A stretch of DNA of 15,202 bases from Longimicrobiaceae bacterium (GCA_030146875.1 JASLAX010000023.1:1-15202), one strand, 5' to 3'. Positions 1 to 6,392 are shown, counted from the first letter of the stretch. The notes: a model not told the origin generated them from the sequence alone. Numbers and translations: made by a program.

Positions 1-1635
1 GGCCACGTGCGCGGGCTGGGGCCCGGGCGCCCGCTGGACGCGGGGACGCGCGCGTCCCTGGAGCCGCGCCTGGGGGGCGACCTGGGCGCGGTGCGCGTGC
101 ACGACGGCGCCGCCGCGGCCGAGTCCGCGCGCGCGGTGGACGCGCTTGCCTACGCGTCCGGGCGCGACGTGGTGATGGGGCGCGGATACGCGCCGGGCAC
201 CGCGGACGGGCGGCGCCTCCTGGCGCACGAGGTGGCGCACGTCGCCCAGCAGGGCGGCGTGTCCGCCGGCGTGGCGCAGCGCAAGGCGGCCGCCGTCCGC
301 TTCCAGGACGAGCCCACGCTTGACCAGGTCTCGGATGGAAAGAAGGTCCTGAAGGAGGGCGACAAGGGCGAGGCGGTGATCCGCGTCAGCATCGCGATGG
401 CGGAGCTGGGGCACTACCCGCAGGGGGTGGCGATCGACGAGAGCTTCGACCCGCCGCTCACCGGCGCCGTGATCAAGTACCAGACGGCGAAGACGCTGGG
501 CGCGGCCGTGGCGGGCGCGGTGGACCAGCCCACGTTCAAGGCGCTGGACGCGGACTTCTCGGCGGCGAACCGGGTGGACCGCGACGTGCTCAAGGGGGTG
601 TCATCGGCCGACCTGACCAAGGGCACGCAGGCGCTCACGGCGGAGGAGAAGAAGGCGGCCAACCGCGCCATCAACACCGAGCCGCGGGGCGACCCCATCA
701 CCGGGCTGCCGCCCACCTACGTGGACGAGATCAAGGGGAAGGGAAAGTACGAGGCGCGCCTGCGGAAGGTCGTGGACGCGGAGGTCGTCTCCCAGTGGGA
801 GTCGATGGGCAAGGGGAAGGAGGCCGCCCACAAGGACCCCACCAAGCTGTACGACTGGACTCACCTGGAGGTCATCGCCGTGGAGTCGCAGAAGGCGGTG
901 AACGCGGTGTTCGGCGAGTACCTGAAGGGCCGCCCGGCCATGCCCGCTCCGCTCAAGCAGGGCGTGAACATCTTCGACGCGTGGGACGACAAGGAAGCGG
1001 ACCAGGCGGCCGGCGGCGCGGCGTGGGAGGACCGCCAGCGGAAGTGGCGCGTGCAGAAGATCCTGGACGGCGACGAGGCGGTGTCGGCCCTGAACGACGA
1101 GCACGGCGCCGTGATGTCCCGCGAGCCCGAGAAGAGCATCGCGCTGAAGATCCGCGACGAGATGGTGGCCAAGTACCCCAAGGAGCTGCTGGACACGCAC
1201 AAGGGGTGGCCCGGCTACGCCGACGTGGAGAACAAGAAGATCTACATCCAGCGGTTCAAGGCCGATTCGGCGGCGAAGCAGCGCCGCGACATGTGGCGCT
1301 TCTACCGCACCTTCATCCACGAGTACATCCACACGCTCGAGGACACGGGCTACAACACCTACCGCCGGTCCCTCGCCGAGCAGAAGGGCGGGTACACGCT
1401 GCGCGAGGGGGCCGCGGACTACCTGGCCAACGTGGTATGGAACGGCATCTCGTTCGACGCGGCCCTGCGGAAGACCATCGAGGGGCCCTTCCACGACCCC
1501 AGCGTAACCACGCCGATTCGTGCGGGCGCCTACCCCGAGGCGGCGAACGCGGAGCGGCTGGCGGGGGTGGTGGGGGTGCGCAACCTGGCGGCGGCGTTCT
1601 TTCTGGGGAAGGTGGAGCTGATCGGGAAGCCGTGA
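1..1635 (+). CDS. DUF4157 (eCIS-core) protein with C-terminal zinc metallopeptidase domain, 5'-partial
   Basis: The frame is open from the first base; the first possible start is GTG at 7, but the DUF4157 domain is already under way there, so the true N-terminus probably lies outside the window. Numbering from GTG 7, residues 1-83 form DUF4157, ending in the motif HEVAHVAQQ (H74, E75, H78). Residues about 110-180 resemble a peptidoglycan-binding-like helical repeat (the 'LKEGDKGEAV...' start and 'FDPPLTGAVIKYQ' are typical). Residues about 370-540 form a second peptidase-like domain with FIHEYIHTLED (HExxH at 438-442) and a downstream glutamate, E467 in LREGAADYL, suitable as third zinc ligand. 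DUF4157 proteins often accompany extracellular contractile injection systems and are thought to be cargo or processing proteases; no injection genes are visible here, so delivery is inference. Family assignment is firm for DUF4157, moderate for the rest. Confidence 0.85.
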   Translation, partial: GHVRGLGPGRPLDAGTRASLEPRLGGDLGAVRVHDGAAAAESARAVDALAYASGRDVVMGRGYAPGTADGRRLLAHEVAHVAQQGGVSAGVAQRKAAAVRFQDEPTLDQVSDGKKVLKEGDKGEAVIRVSIAMAELGHYPQGVAIDESFDPPLTGAVIKYQTAKTLGAAVAGAVDQPTFKALDADFSAANRVDRDVLKGVSSADLTKGTQALTAEEKKAANRAINTEPRGDPITGLPPTYVDEIKGKGKYEARLRKVVDAEVVSQWESMGKGKEAAHKDPTKLYDWTHLEVIAVESQKAVNAVFGEYLKGRPAMPAPLKQGVNIFDAWDDKEADQAAGGAAWEDRQRKWRVQKILDGDEAVSALNDEHGAVMSREPEKSIALKIRDEMVAKYPKELLDTHKGWPGYADVENKKIYIQRFKADSAAKQRRDMWRFYRTFIHEYIHTLEDTGYNTYRRSLAEQKGGYTLREGAADYLANVVWNGISFDAALRKTIEGPFHDPSVTTPIRAGAYPEAANAERLAGVVGVRNLAAAFFLGKVELIGKP

Positions 1636-1670
1636 GGGCCGGCCGAGACCCTCTCTCACCAGGGCGAGCG

Positions 1671-2179
1671 ATGCACGACTGCGAGCGGCGCGTGGAGCGG
1701 ATCCTCGAGCGCGATCTGGCCGGGTGGACGGGGTTGCCGACGGGGTGCCGCGAGGAGGACCTGGCCCGCCGGCTGCCCTTCCGCTAGGGCTCGGGAACGG
1801 CCCACCTGGGGTCGCGCGCGGAGGAGTACCGCTTCCGGGTGCTGGCGCCGCCCGAGTTCGTGGACCCCGTCTTCTTCTACTTCGCGGAGGACGTGCTGGC
1901 GCTGGTGCGCACCGACTACTGGTCGCTGGACGCGGCGGAGTGCGCGGCGCTGCTGGAGGCGCACGGGAGCCGGAGTACCGGATCGGGTTGGTCTGGAACG
2001 ACCGGCTGATTCCGGACGGCGACCGGGTCTGGCCGGGGTGGGGGATCGCCCTGGGGGTGATCCCGGAGACGGGGATCGTCGCGAGCGTGGCGGTGTTCGC
2101 GCCGTGCACGCTGGCCGAGTATGAAGGGCGCTACCGCGTTACGAAAGCGACTCGCGAGATGCGGCGGCCGAACGGCTGA
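1671..2179 (+). pseudogene. Hypothetical protein gene broken by a nonsense codon and a frameshift
   Basis: A reading frame starts at ATG 1671 (MHDCERRVERILERDLAG...) and meets TAG at 1785-1787 after 38 codons. The same frame then continues with protein-like sequence (YRFRVLAPPEFVDPVFFYF, then DYWSLDAAECAALLEAHG) to about 1965. From there the sensible continuation is in another frame (EPEYRIGLVWNDRLIPDG ... to TGA at 2177-2179). The switch corresponds to one missing G in the run at about 1966-1969 (reading cac-ggg-gag-ccg would restore it). The repaired product would be about 170 residues. I do not recognise the family; there is no signal peptide or membrane segment. It starts 35 bp after the DUF4157 gene and could have been co-transcribed. 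Decay is the simplest reading, but two sequencing errors would look the same. Confidence 0.55.
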
Positions 2180-2347
2180 CCTAATCGTCGCATGTGCCCC
2201 CATATGCACCCCCTGCTCACCCGGCGTGAGGGCAGCCGCTCCGGTGACCGTCCGCGACCGTTCCGAGGCTGCCCCGATTTACAGAGGGGGACTACTGCAA
2301 GTTGAACACTGCGGATTGGCCAGCGGGATGCGGAGCGGAGGCGTTCT
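2180..2347. other. Intergenic region with no supported feature
   Basis: This 168-bp stretch lies between the broken hypothetical gene and the convergent HNH nuclease gene. GC begins to fall here. I see no convincing hairpin terminator, promoter or small gene. Confidence 0.5.
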
Positions 2348-3202
2348 TCACGATCGCGACCCGTAGCCCACGCGCCCTTCAAGCTCCTGTGCGCGGAGGG
2401 CGAGTTTGTTATTGAATTCTTCTCCATCCGCTCCGTGATGCACCCGACGATGACAATTCGGACATAGTGCGATCATCCATGCAGGATCATCCGGCCCTTC
2501 GTCGGCCAGTCGGCGGATGTGGTGGGGTTCGAGATACGGAGTGTCTGCGGGTGTGCGAAATGGCGCCGGCATCATGCACGACTCGCACGTGCCATTTGCC
2601 CGGCGAATAACATAAACCCTTACTGCTTGGCTCCTCGGATATACCTTTGCAGTGCGCTTTGTGCTCTTTGCGGGCGCTGGCGCTTCACGTGCCACAGCGG
2701 CCGTGCGCAGCTCCGCAAGCGGCCGAAGCCAAAGACTACGTTCATTCGCCAATCGACGGGGCGGCTCCGGGGCAACGGGCTGACTAGGCGCGGATCTCGA
2801 ACTAACAAACGCGAGTTCGAAGACGATCGCCGATCGCAGCGCCTTGTCTTGATCCGGTCGTTCCTCTATGTGATGGCCAACATACCGCATCTCACCGATA
2901 TAGACGACGCGTGGGGGTTTGATGTACTCAAATAGGTGTAGCCCTTTCCCATTGCTCTCATGATTAAGAATCGCGCGATTGCCACGCTTCATCTGCATCG
3001 GTCCTCTACGACCCTCCCCGGTATACCAGAAGTTTCCATCTGAGTGGAAGCGGTCGTGGTAACCGTATTGCGCTCCCTGTTCACCGGTGTAAAGCATAAC
3101 TAAGGGGTGGCGGGCTGGGGTGCTAATCCCACCCCGGGGGTTCCCACCGAATTGTTCCTGCAAGTCAGGGCGATGATAGGTTCGTCCAATTACAAACATC
3201 AT
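2348..3202 (-). CDS. SRA-like/HNH endonuclease (type IV, McrA-like restriction candidate)
   Basis: The protein has 284 residues in two parts. Residues about 5-125 (GGNPRGGISTP, LYTGEQGAQYGYHD, WYTGEGRRGPMQMKRGN, LHLFEYIK, VVYIGEMRYVGHH) match the SRA/YDG-like module found in front of HNH domains in ScoMcrA-type modification-dependent enzymes, as I recall that family. After a proline/alanine-rich, basic linker (about 135-200), residues 206-256 form an HNH zinc-finger nuclease: C206xxC209, EPHHIRRLADEG at 226-237, and CPNCHRRVHHG at 247-257, giving four metal cysteines and the catalytic histidines. It would bind modified DNA and cut it. The start ATG (3200-3202) overlaps the NUDIX stop as ATGA, so the two are translationally coupled. 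GC is clearly lower than in the flanking genes, pointing to acquisition. The modification recognised cannot be read from sequence; phosphorothioate or modified cytosine are candidates only. Confidence 0.82.
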   Translation of the reverse strand: MMFVIGRTYHRPDLQEQFGGNPRGGISTPARHPLVMLYTGEQGAQYGYHDRFHSDGNFWYTGEGRRGPMQMKRGNRAILNHESNGKGLHLFEYIKPPRVVYIGEMRYVGHHIEERPDQDKALRSAIVFELAFVSSRSAPSQPVAPEPPRRLANERSLWLRPLAELRTAAVAREAPAPAKSTKRTAKVYPRSQAVRVYVIRRANGTCESCMMPAPFRTPADTPYLEPHHIRRLADEGPDDPAWMIALCPNCHRRVHHGADGEEFNNKLALRAQELEGRVGYGSRS

Positions 3203-3588
3203 ACACCCGGTGCCGTTTGCACGAGATGGAGAACGAAGTTTCGGTCACTGGGAGCAAGGGGAATTTCGAGTAGGTCTTTGGGGAGCCCCCAACGCAACTC
3301 AGTGTGTTCCAGGGGTTCCGGCGTGCCGCGGATTTCCGTAGGGATGAACTCGATCACGAACTCGGAGCCCGGATCTCCCACGGACAGCTGCGGTGCTCCG
3401 ACCGAAAGCACCTCCACGCCAAGTTCCTCCCGCATCTCGCGTCTGACCGCTTCCTCCCGCGTTTCGAGCGCATCGATTTTACCCCCTGGGAACTCCCAGA
3501 GAGATCCGTGGCGCTTATGGGGTGGTCGGAGGGCCACAAGAACGCGCTCGCCGTCGCGGATCACCGCGGCTACCACGTGAATCGGCAT
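3199..3588 (-). CDS. MutT-like NUDIX hydrolase
   Basis: At 129 residues it is the size of MutT. The NUDIX box is complete at residues 36-58: G36, five residues, E42, seven residues, then REMREELGV (R50, E51, E54, E55, G57), which binds divalent metal. The opening VVAAVIRDGERVLVALRPP and SLWEFPGGK are typical of the 8-oxo-dGTP/(deoxy)nucleoside triphosphate pyrophosphohydrolase branch, so it would hydrolyse a nucleoside diphosphate-X compound in the cytoplasm. ATG at 3586-3588 lies 19 bp after the stop of the small XRE regulator, and its TGA overlaps the start of the SRA-like/HNH nuclease. This tight packing says the enzyme belongs to that operon rather than to general housekeeping. A role in removing modified nucleotides linked to the nuclease target is inference. 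The NUDIX call is very secure; the substrate is not. Confidence 0.9.
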   Translation of the reverse strand: MPIHVVAAVIRDGERVLVALRPPHKRHGSLWEFPGGKIDALETREEAVRREMREELGVEVLSVGAPQLSVGDPGSEFVIEFIPTEIRGTPEPLEHTELRWGLPKDLLEIPLAPSDRNFVLHLVQTAPGV

Positions 3589-3607
3589 CCAGTTGGTTGC
3601 TTCTGGT

Positions 3608-3835
3608 CTACTTCCGGGTGGCTTCGACCTGACGCACGATCTCTGAGGCGGGAGTTCCGCAGGCCTCCGCGATGACGAGGAGGACGCGAACGGTGGGCGA
3701 CTTCAGACCGCGCTCGAGCTGGCTGATGTAGGTAGGGTGCAGCTTCGCCTTGGTTGCGAGCGCTTCCTGGGTCAGGTTGGCGGCGCGTCGCGCGTCTGCG
3801 AGGGCCCGGCCGAGCAGTGCGTCGAAATCGGTCAT
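3608..3835 (-). CDS. Small XRE-family HTH regulator (first gene of the NUDIX-HNH operon)
   Basis: A 75-residue protein consisting almost wholly of one Cro/CI-type domain. The helix-turn-helix covers residues 21-43 (LTQEALATKAKLHPTYISQL followed by ERG), and the rest of the five-helix fold follows (SPTVRVLLVIAEACGTP). Small solitary XRE proteins of this kind act as dimeric autoregulators. It lies 19 bp ahead of the NUDIX gene and is most likely co-transcribed with it and the HNH nuclease, which it would control. The start codon ATG at 3833-3835 has GGAG only two bases upstream, inside a hairpin arm (see the regulatory feature at 3838-3873). The direct target is inference. Confidence 0.87.
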   Translation of the reverse strand: MTDFDALLGRALADARRAANLTQEALATKAKLHPTYISQLERGLKSPTVRVLLVIAEACGTPASEIVRQVEATRK

Positions 3836-3837
3836 GG

Positions 3838-3873
3838 CTCCACGCGAGAGGACGGTGCGTGGAGTCTCGCGTG
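3838..3873 (-). promoter_or_regulatory. Two overlapping, mutually exclusive inverted repeats covering the ribosome-binding site
   Basis: Immediately upstream of the 75-residue XRE gene are two perfect inverted repeats that share bases 3841-3845. The 8-bp pair is 3838-3845 with 3857-3864 (CTCCACGC / GCGTGGAG); the 9-bp pair is 3841-3849 with 3865-3873 (CACGCGAGA / TCTCGCGTG). On the minus-strand transcript the 8-bp hairpin buries the GGAG next to the AUG, while forming the 9-bp hairpin leaves most of it free. It may be an RNA switch, or simply a DNA operator for a dimeric XRE protein. The repeats are seen directly; function is inference. Confidence 0.5.
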
Positions 3874-3894
3874 CCGGGTACCTTTCTTTCCAGA

Positions 3895-3911
3895 GACTAT
3901 AGTGCTAGACT
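3895..3911 (-). promoter_or_regulatory. Likely -10 / C-box-like palindrome for the XRE-NUDIX-HNH operon
   Basis: On the minus strand TATAGT (3901-3896) is a good -10 hexamer about 60 bp before the XRE start; no convincing -35 is visible. It sits in the perfect palindrome ACTATAGT (3896-3903), flanked so that GACTAT and GTCTAG half-sites occur within 17 bp. The GACTAT half-site also occurs at 4247-4252 and, inverted, at 4268-4273 upstream of the controller gene, which suggests one regulator could act at both promoters. Confidence 0.4.
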
Positions 3912-3930
3912 GGCCGGAACGTGCGGCTTT

Positions 3931-4209
3931 CTAGGGTCGGGTGGTACGAGCGAGGGGCTCCAGCAGCAGCGAGGGCGCGATCCCGAGAGCGTCCGCGAGG
4001 CGGACGATGTTCACCAGCGCGACGTTCCGCTCGCCTCTCTCGGCGCCGCCCACATAGGTACGGTCCAGGCCGGCGCGCTGCGCGAGCTTCTCCTGGGAGA
4101 GCCCCGCGCTCTCTCGATGCCCGCGGAGCGCCGCTCCGAACGTCTTGAGCACGGTCTCCTTCCGTCGCTCCGCCACGCAGCCTCTCAGTTCGGGTCCGAT
4201 CTCATCCAA
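3931..4209 (-). CDS. Restriction-modification controller (C-protein-like) XRE regulator
   Basis: The longest frame gives 92 residues from TTG at 4207-4209. A GTG at 4150-4152 with AAGGAG three bases upstream would give 73 residues starting just before the domain and is an equally fair choice. The HTH lies at residues 37-59 of the long form (LSQEKLAQRAGLDRTYVGG). The segment LDRTYVGGAERGERN closely resembles the recognition-helix region of C proteins such as C.Esp1396I (LDRTYISGIERNSRN, from memory), which bind C-box operators and time restriction-enzyme expression. A C-box-like site lies 22-46 bp upstream of the TTG. The gene reads towards the XRE-NUDIX-HNH operon, 95 bp away, on the same strand. 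No methyltransferase is adjacent, which is unusual for a C protein. The XRE family is certain; the C-protein role is well supported but not proven. Confidence 0.85.
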   Translation of the reverse strand: MDEIGPELRGCVAERRKETVLKTFGAALRGHRESAGLSQEKLAQRAGLDRTYVGGAERGERNVALVNIVRLADALGIAPSLLLEPLARTTRP

Positions 4210-4230
4210 GACCGGAAAGTCGGCCTGCGA

Positions 4231-4273
4231 TGGCTATAAGTCCACGGACTATCCGTATCCGATGCGTATAGTC
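4231..4273. promoter_or_regulatory. C-box-like operator in a divergent promoter region
   Basis: On the minus strand bases 4255-4236 read CGGATAGTCCGTGGACTTAT and run on into AGCC. The pattern ATAGTC-CGTG-GACTTATAG is very close to published C-protein operators (two GACT/AGTC-type palindromes around a GTG spacer). CGGA-CTA-TCCG at 4245-4255 is itself a palindrome. A further pair of half-sites, GACTAT (4247-4252) and ATAGTC (4268-4273), lies towards the divergent gene at 4309, where TATAGT (4267-4272) could be a -10. The site is placed to autoregulate the C-like gene and perhaps affect its divergent neighbour. Confidence 0.6.
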
Positions 4274-4308
4274 ATCATCTGCTCATCACCCCACCGAAGG
4301 AGGCTTCC

Positions 4309-4764
4309 ATGACCATCCGCCGCCCGACCAACGTAGGCTCCACGCCCGACGAGGCCCCCGAGGTGCTCTTCGAGCTGACCGTCACCGCGCGCTTCGACCC
4401 GACGCTCTCGGCGGACGAGCTCGCGCGCCTGCGCGACACCGCGTGGGACCGGCTGACGGCCTCGTTGGGGTCGGACCTCGCTCCGTTCCTACACGAGCCC
4501 ACGCAGGTGGACGTGACGCCCGTGCGCGGCCGCGGCGCCGACACCCCGCTCTTCCCGCTGGTGGCCGGCGAGGCGCGCTTCACCTGCGCCGACGACCTGC
4601 TGGAGGCCGTGGAGCGCCGCTGCGAGGGGACCGACCTGGCGCGCATCGCGTACGACGTGCGCGGCCTGGCCTACGAGCTGGGCGTGGAGCTGGACTACGT
4701 GCGCCGGCCCGAGCTGGACGGCGTGCGCGCGGCCCCGCTCCCCGACCCCGCGAAGGTCCCGTAG
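4309..4764 (+). CDS. Hypothetical protein, 151 aa, divergent from the controller gene
   Basis: ATG at 4309 is preceded by a strong AAGGAGG (about 4297-4303), the clearest Shine-Dalgarno in this part of the window. The product is acidic and soluble, with no signal peptide or membrane segment. It opens with a beta-rich stretch (EVLFELTVTARFDPTLS), then alternates predicted helices (ADELARLRDTAWDRLTASLG, DDLLEAVERRC) and strands. I do not recognise a family. GC returns to the high level of the host here, so this gene probably marks the edge of the acquired cluster. It shares its upstream region with the C-like regulator and may be affected by the operator there. There is no sign of truncation. 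Confidence 0.7.
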   Translation: MTIRRPTNVGSTPDEAPEVLFELTVTARFDPTLSADELARLRDTAWDRLTASLGSDLAPFLHEPTQVDVTPVRGRGADTPLFPLVAGEARFTCADDLLEAVERRCEGTDLARIAYDVRGLAYELGVELDYVRRPELDGVRAAPLPDPAKVP

Positions 4765-4841
4765 GGTCGTTCCGCGCAGGGGCCGCCGCGGGGCGGGATG
4801 CCTCCTTTCGCCCCCGATGGGCGGGCGTTACCTTCCCGGCC

Positions 4842-5216
4842 ATGCACTTCAGCGGTGCCGAGGACCGGCTCAACCCCGTGACCCCGGACGGGGTCGACGA
4901 CACCACCCTGGGCGGGTACCCCCGGGTGCACGGACGGGCGCCGGCCTTCACCGGGTGCGACGGCGAGCCGTACACGGCGGACGTGGAGACCGAGGAGACC
5001 GGGGACCCGGCCGAGCCCTGGGTGGCGTACCTCGTGTTCGTGCGGTGGGCGCAGACCGGCACCGCCGTGATGGGGCACCTGGACAGCGAGGACCTGGCCG
5101 GCGGCGAGACGGAGGAGGACGCCCGCGCCGCCCTGCAGGCGTTCCCGCTCACCGAGGTGCGCGAGATCCTGGACGAGACCATCCTCCGCAAGCAGCGCGA
5201 GGCACAGGAGGGGTAG
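4842..5216 (+). CDS. Hypothetical acidic protein, 124 aa, probably leaderless
   Basis: The frame starts MHFSGAEDRLNPVTPDGVDD and ends ILRKQREAQEG before TAG at 5214-5216. It is strongly acidic, soluble and without recognisable catalytic motifs; the middle (PWVAYLVFVRWAQTGTAVMG) looks like two beta strands and the end (EEDARAALQAFPLTEVREIL) like helices. The family is unknown to me. I chose ATG 4842 because TACCTT at 4829-4834 lies where a -10 would place the transcript start at or next to the A of this ATG, and no Shine-Dalgarno is visible. The preceding gene ends 77 bp upstream; proline dehydrogenase starts 60 bp downstream. Confidence 0.65.
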   Translation: MHFSGAEDRLNPVTPDGVDDTTLGGYPRVHGRAPAFTGCDGEPYTADVETEETGDPAEPWVAYLVFVRWAQTGTAVMGHLDSEDLAGGETEEDARAALQAFPLTEVREILDETILRKQREAQEG

Positions 5217-5276
5217 CGCGTCCGCGAGCGCCCCCGCCGACCGCCCCGCCACCCCGCACCAGAGACCGGACCCTAG

Positions 5277-6296
5277 ATGCTCAAGCAGAGCCTCCTGTAC
5301 CTGAGCGAGAGCCCCACCGCCAAGAAGATGGTGATCGGCACCCCGGTGTCGCGGCGCATGGCGCAGCGATTCGTGGCCGGCGACACCCTGCAGGAAGCCA
5401 TCGAGGCCGCCCGCGCCCTGAACGCGAGCGGCCTCTCCGTTTCGCTGGACTTCCTGGGCGAGTCCGTCTCGACCCGCGAGGAGGCGGAAGAGGCCGCGGA
5501 CATGGCCGTCCGCACGCTGGAGGCGATCGCCGCCGAGGGCATCGACGGCAACATCTCCATCAAGCCCACCCAGCTCGGGCTGGACCTGGACGAGGCCTTC
5601 TGCCGCGCCAACGTGGAGCGCGTGCTGACCCGCGCCCGCGAGCTGGGCGACGGCGAGGCGGAGATCTTCGTGCGGCTGGACATGGAGTCCAGCGACTACA
5701 CCGAGCGCACCGTGGCGCTGGTGGAGGAGCTGCACGCCGCCGGGTTCCGGAACGTGGGCACCGTGCTGCAGTCGTACCTGCGCCGCACGCCCGAGGACCT
5801 GGAGCGGCTGATGGCCCTGGGCACGCGCGTGCGCCTGGTGAAGGGCGCCTACCAGGAGCCGGACGAGGTCGCCTTCCCCGACAAGGCCGACACCGACCGC
5901 ATGTTCGTGGAGGAGATGCACCGCCTGCTGCAGGAGGGGCACTACCCCGCCATCGCCACGCACGACGAGGCCATCATCCGCGACGCGCGCCACCACGCCT
6001 GGGACCACGGCGTGGACAAGGACGCGTTCGAGTTCCAGATGCTGTACGGCGTGCGCCGCGACCTGCAGACCCGCCTGCGCGAGGAGGGGTACCGCGTGCG
6101 CGTCTACGTGCCGTTCGGCGACTCGTGGTACCCGTACCTCATGCGCCGCCTGGCCGAGCGCCCCTCGAACATCATGTTCATGGCCGGCAGCGTGCTGAAG
6201 GAGAGCGGGATCTCCCGCTACTCCCGCCGCGCCGGCCTGGGCGTGGGCCTGCTCGCCGGCGCCCTCATCGGCATGGCGGCGCGCCGCCGCCTGTAG
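5277..6296 (+). CDS. Proline dehydrogenase (monofunctional, FAD-dependent)
   Basis: The 339-residue product fits single-domain bacterial proline dehydrogenases, which oxidise proline to pyrroline-5-carboxylate with FAD and pass electrons to the quinone pool. Typical segments are SIKPTQLGL (94-102), FVRLDMESSDYT (131-142), LVKGAYQEP (187-195), IATHDEAII, FEFQMLYGVRRDLQ (251-264) and VYVPFGDSWYPYLMRRLAER (277-296), the last carrying the paired arginines that hold the substrate carboxylate. The C-terminus ends in a glycine/alanine-rich hydrophobic stretch (about 319-335) followed by basic residues, which could anchor the enzyme at the membrane next to its electron acceptor. No P5C dehydrogenase follows, so the second step must be encoded elsewhere. 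The start ATG at 5277 has no clear Shine-Dalgarno. The assignment is very secure. Confidence 0.95.
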   Translation: MLKQSLLYLSESPTAKKMVIGTPVSRRMAQRFVAGDTLQEAIEAARALNASGLSVSLDFLGESVSTREEAEEAADMAVRTLEAIAAEGIDGNISIKPTQLGLDLDEAFCRANVERVLTRARELGDGEAEIFVRLDMESSDYTERTVALVEELHAAGFRNVGTVLQSYLRRTPEDLERLMALGTRVRLVKGAYQEPDEVAFPDKADTDRMFVEEMHRLLQEGHYPAIATHDEAIIRDARHHAWDHGVDKDAFEFQMLYGVRRDLQTRLREEGYRVRVYVPFGDSWYPYLMRRLAERPSNIMFMAGSVLKESGISRYSRRAGLGVGLLAGALIGMAARRRL

Positions 6297-6317
6297 CGCC
6301 GCGCTCCGCCGCGCCGC

Positions 6318-6345
6318 GGGGGGAGGGCCGCCGGGTCCTCCCCCC
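6318..6345 (+). terminator. Possible GC-rich hairpin terminator after proline dehydrogenase
   Basis: GGGGGGAGG (6318-6326) and CCTCCCCCC (6337-6345) form a 9-bp perfect stem with a 10-base loop in the 96-bp gap between the proline dehydrogenase stop and the M61 start. It is followed by pyrimidine-rich DNA but no T run, so termination is plausible rather than clear. Confidence 0.4.
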
Positions 6346-6392
6346 CCGCCGCGTGCGGCCCTCTTCTCCTCTCCCCTCCCCACCGCGACCGG

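Noticed and set aside
2519..2935. Plus-strand frame of about 138 codons in the low-GC island
   Set aside because: It is antisense to the SRA-like/HNH nuclease, whose domains are clear, and has no recognisable family features.
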